64,000 bases of DNA from Hippea jasoniae (lineage in GTDB: Bacteria > Campylobacterota_A > Desulfurellia > Desulfurellales > Hippeaceae). The DNA is taken from positions 170,613 through 234,612 of the forward strand of contig NZ_JQLX01000013.1 of assembly GCF_000744435.1 (NCBI RefSeq), read 5' to 3'. Both the position numbers and the translations under genes were made by a program. The notes beneath the pieces are model-generated. The model was given only the letters and a program-made list of their open reading frames with translations, was not told the DNA's origin and did no database searches. This document shows, in pieces, positions 61,259 to 64,000 of the stretch; position 1 is the first letter of the stretch, and every line of letters starts with the position of its first letter.

Positions 61259-61729
61259 ATGATTGAAGTTGAAATACCCGGGTTTGGAAAGCTTAAGTTA
61301 AAATACGCCGTTTTTGATTTCAACGGCACACTTGCATGTGATGGCGTTGTTAAAGCAGGCATAAAACACAAATTAAATGAATTATCAAAATTTTTAGATA
61401 TTCATGTAGTTACAGCTGACACCAACGGAACTGCTAAAGTGATGTTAATAGATGTTAATGCAACAGTTGTTATTGCACCATCTAAAAATCAGGATCTATT
61501 CAAAGCAAAATACATAGAAAGTTTAAATGGTCAACTTTGCGTGGCTGTAGGCAACGGCAATAACGATAGACTCATGTTTAAAAAAGCTGCTTTGTCGATA
61601 TGCGTAATAGGCTGTGAGGGTGCATTTATAGGAACAATCAAAAACTCCTCAGTAGTAGTTGCAAAACCGGAGGATGCTATAAATTTGCTTATAAATAAAA
61701 ATAGATTGATAGCAACATTGAGAAGGTGA
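61259..61729 (+). CDS. HAD-family phosphatase-like protein (soluble P-type ATPase domain type)
   Basis: 156 residues. FDFNGTLACDG is HAD motif I in the D-x-N-G-T form seen in the stand-alone P-type-ATPase-like group (COG4087-like), and VAVGNGNNDRLMFKKAALSI is the metal-binding motif IV. There are no membrane segments. It probably dephosphorylates a small metabolite. The start codon lacks a clear ribosome-binding site and lies at the foot of a hairpin. Confidence 0.8.
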   Translation: MIEVEIPGFGKLKLKYAVFDFNGTLACDGVVKAGIKHKLNELSKFLDIHVVTADTNGTAKVMLIDVNATVVIAPSKNQDLFKAKYIESLNGQLCVAVGNGNNDRLMFKKAALSICVIGCEGAFIGTIKNSSVVVAKPEDAINLLINKNRLIATLRR

Positions 61730-61758
61730 GAGAATATCAAACACGGATTTTTTACCTC

Positions 61759-61787
61759 TTGACACATTTTTGGTTAGTTTCTATACT
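61759..61787 (+). promoter_or_regulatory. Strong sigma-70 type promoter for the sugar-nucleotide genes
   Basis: TTGACA (61759-61764), 17-base spacer, TATACT (61782-61787). The -35 is perfect and the -10 matches five of six; the leader to the ATG at 61848 is about 55 bases. Confidence 0.65.
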
Positions 61788-61847
61788 TGCGTTCAGGTTT
61801 TGAATTTAGAAAAGTTTTTAATAAACCTAACAAGAAAGGATCTTTTT

Positions 61848-62618
61848 ATGGAGAAATTTGAAAGATGCGTTATTGACCCATCAAGTGTGATAGGTGAAAA
61901 TACACAGATTGGTTATTTTACCGTTATAGGTAGGGATGTAAAGATAGGCAAGAATTGCCAGATAGACAATAATGTTGTTATTCATGAGGGTACAATTATT
62001 GGTGATAATGTCAGAATTGATGATAATACCGTTATTGGCAAGCAACCAATGAAATCACCCATTAGTGCAACAACAAAAAAACAGCAACTACCACCAGCAA
62101 TGATTGCGGATAATTGCTTGATAGGCACATCAGTTGTGATTTATGCTGGTTGCAAGATAAATAAGAATGTGCTTGTAGCAGATCTATCTACCATTAGGGA
62201 AAATGTTGAGATAGGCGAATACACGATTGTTGGAAGAGGCGTTGCAATAGAAAACTTCTGCACCATTGGCAAACGATGCAAACTTGAAACAAATGTATAT
62301 ATCACAGCCTACTCTGAAGTTGAGGATTACTGCTTTATAGCTCCAGGTGTTTTAACATCTAACGACAATTATTTAGGCAGAAGTCAAAAAAGGTTTAAAG
62401 AATTTGGTGGGGTTAAAATTCAAAAAGGTGGAAGAATAGGTGTTGGTGCGGTTATATTGCCAAACAAGACTATAGCTGAAGACAGCGTGGTTGCCGCTGG
62501 AAGCCTTCTTACAAAAGACACTCAACCCAAAAAGATCTATGCAGGCTTACCTGCAAAATACTTTAGAGATGTGCCAGAAGATGAGCTGTTGGAGAATCAA
62601 TTCAGCATTAAGCGCTAA
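61848..62618 (+). CDS. Left-handed beta-helix acetyltransferase, WbpD-like
   Basis: 256 residues of hexapeptide repeats (IGENTQIGYFTVIGRDVKIG, VEIGEYTIVGRGVAIENFC). A central segment contains KLETNVYITAYSEVEDYCFI, IAPGVLTSNDNYLGR and the C-terminal YAGLPAKYFR. Such proteins N-acetylate sugar nucleotides. The WbpB-like gene downstream points to the 3-amino group of a UDP-2-acetamido-3-aminoglucuronate, although it is longer than classical WbpD (about 190). The start at 61848 follows AAAGGA. The last codons and the stop are part of a heptamer repeat array. Confidence 0.78.
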   Translation: MEKFERCVIDPSSVIGENTQIGYFTVIGRDVKIGKNCQIDNNVVIHEGTIIGDNVRIDDNTVIGKQPMKSPISATTKKQQLPPAMIADNCLIGTSVVIYAGCKINKNVLVADLSTIRENVEIGEYTIVGRGVAIENFCTIGKRCKLETNVYITAYSEVEDYCFIAPGVLTSNDNYLGRSQKRFKEFGGVKIQKGGRIGVGAVILPNKTIAEDSVVAAGSLLTKDTQPKKIYAGLPAKYFRDVPEDELLENQFSIKR

Positions 62619-62642
62619 GTATCAAGGACTAAGTTTTAAAAG
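62608..62642 (+). repeat. Degenerate heptamer array, left flank of the four-helix cassette
   Basis: Five adjoining heptamers of the form YTAAGNN: TTAAGCG, CTAAGTA, TCAAGGA, CTAAGTT, TTAAAAG. The first copies overlap the 3' end and stop codon of the acetyltransferase gene. The 12-mer TTAAGCGCTAAG (62608-62619) recurs inverted at 63052-63063. Confidence 0.7.
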
Positions 62643-62656
62643 GGGAAAACGTAATC

Positions 62657-63016
62657 ATGAAATGTGAAAATTTGGATGTTTGGAAAAAAGGCTGTAGGCT
62701 TTCTATTGAAATATACAAATATTTCAAAGACCTGAAAGATTTTGGCTTTAAGGATCAGATAACAAGAAGCAGTTTGTCAATAGCTTCTAATATTGCAGAA
62801 GGAATGGAAAAAGAGTCCGACAAAGAAAAGATTAGATTTATCGAAATCGCTAAAGGTTCTTGCGCAGAATTAATAACGCAGATATATATTGGAATAGAAA
62901 TTAATTATATAGAAAAGCAGTTGGGTTTAAAATAGATTAAAGAATTAAATGAAATTTTAAAAATGCTGACAGGTCTAAAAAACAATTATATAAAAGTTCT
63001 AAGCTCTAAGAGTTAA
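62657..63016 (+). pseudogene. Four-helix-bundle (S23/IVS-like) protein gene with an in-frame stop
   Basis: The first 92 codons encode NLDVWKKGCRLSIEIYKYFK, then FKDQITRSSLSIASNIAEGM and FIEIAKGSCAELITQIYIGI, the pattern of the four-helix-bundle family related to the protein of 23S rRNA intervening sequences. A TAG at 62933-62935 interrupts it, but the same frame continues for 26 codons as IKELNEILKMLTGLKNNYIK, the expected final helix, to a TAA at 63014. The total, about 119 codons, is the usual family length. So this is a gene with one nonsense change, or a truncated three-helix form. It is flanked by heptamer arrays and inserted between two sugar-nucleotide genes. Confidence 0.8.
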
Positions 63017-63019
63017 GTT
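62999..63019 (+). repeat. Short direct heptamer array at the end of the four-helix gene
   Basis: Three heptamers CTAAGCT, CTAAGAG and TTAAGTT in the same orientation as the left array. They overlap the last codons of the degenerate reading frame. Confidence 0.55.
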
Positions 63020-63045
63020 AAACGCCAAAAATTTAATCTCAACTT

Positions 63046-64000
<955 letters not shown>

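Noticed and set aside
62933..62935. TAG as a pyrrolysine or programmed readthrough codon
   Set aside because: No pyrrolysine genes or readthrough context are visible, and the gene lies in a degenerate repeat-flanked cassette; a nonsense change is simpler.

Overview
The window is AT-rich bacterial chromosome with dense, often overlapping genes. The gene content points to an anaerobic, respiring, menaquinone-using member of the Desulfurella/Hippea type (Desulfurellales, Campylobacterota-related): MqnE and MqnC of the futalosine menaquinone route, a Psr/Phs-type molybdenum oxidoreductase, multihaem c cytochromes, a tungsten-type aldehyde oxidoreductase, a H+-pumping pyrophosphatase and split F-ATPase genes. 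The taxonomic placement is inference from gene content, not from a marker gene. No rRNA, CRISPR array, transposase or prophage was seen.

Left part (1-12664, mostly minus strand): the start of mobA, a right-handed beta-helix protein and a short PrmA-like methyltransferase on the plus strand. Then comes one long minus-strand respiratory operon (11417 down to 1886): TorD-like chaperone, NrfD/PsrC membrane subunit, PsrA-like catalytic subunit, PsrB-like iron-sulfur subunit, a small exported protein, a Rieske protein, a b6-like cytochrome b, a dodecahaem and a decahaem cytochrome c. Upstream are an exported rhodanese behind a terminator, a CRP-type operator (11982-11997) and a Crp/Fnr regulator whose recognition helix suits that operator.

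12763-25861: purL, a small cupin and uvrC. A signalling island follows: a FecR-domain protein and a TPR/beta-barrel protein converge on a minus-strand operon of GAF-HD-GYP, cyclic-nucleotide phosphodiesterase-like and CHASE2 adenylate cyclase genes. After it are a YqhA-family membrane protein, a TPR protein and an orphan periplasmic ligand-binding protein.

25892-35223: a three-subunit biotin-dependent acyl-CoA carboxylase operon diverges from a phosphohexomutase-mqnE-mqnC operon across a region with mirrored promoters and nested inverted repeats. A Cache-PAS-GGDEF diguanylate cyclase converges on mqnC. Two tRNA-Ser genes and an MFS transporter follow.

36831-46786: a tungsten module (WtpA, WtpC, WtpB, MoeA, then AorA/AorB/AorC-like aldehyde oxidoreductase subunits), a LysE exporter, a DUF815 ATPase, a LUD-domain protein, gpmA and tRNA-Thr.

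46876-54983: a CBS/DRTGG protein that looks like a catalytically dead family II pyrophosphatase lies directly upstream of hppA. Then purC-purS-purQ-hemL run into atpZ-atpI-atpB-atpE. 54981-61729: topA, dprA and a methyltransferase on the minus strand; a MaoC-like hydratase, an exported unknown, an aldehyde dehydrogenase and a small HAD protein on the plus strand.

61759-64000: a sugar-nucleotide locus (WbpD-like acetyltransferase, WbpB-like dehydrogenase) is interrupted by a small cassette holding a nonsense-mutated four-helix-bundle (S23-like) gene flanked by arrays of degenerate heptamers in direct and inverted orientation.

The leads most worth following are the pseudo-pyrophosphatase/HppA pair, the nine-gene Psr-Rieske/cytb-multihaem operon, the heptamer-flanked four-helix cassette, and the regulator/operator match upstream of the rhodanese.
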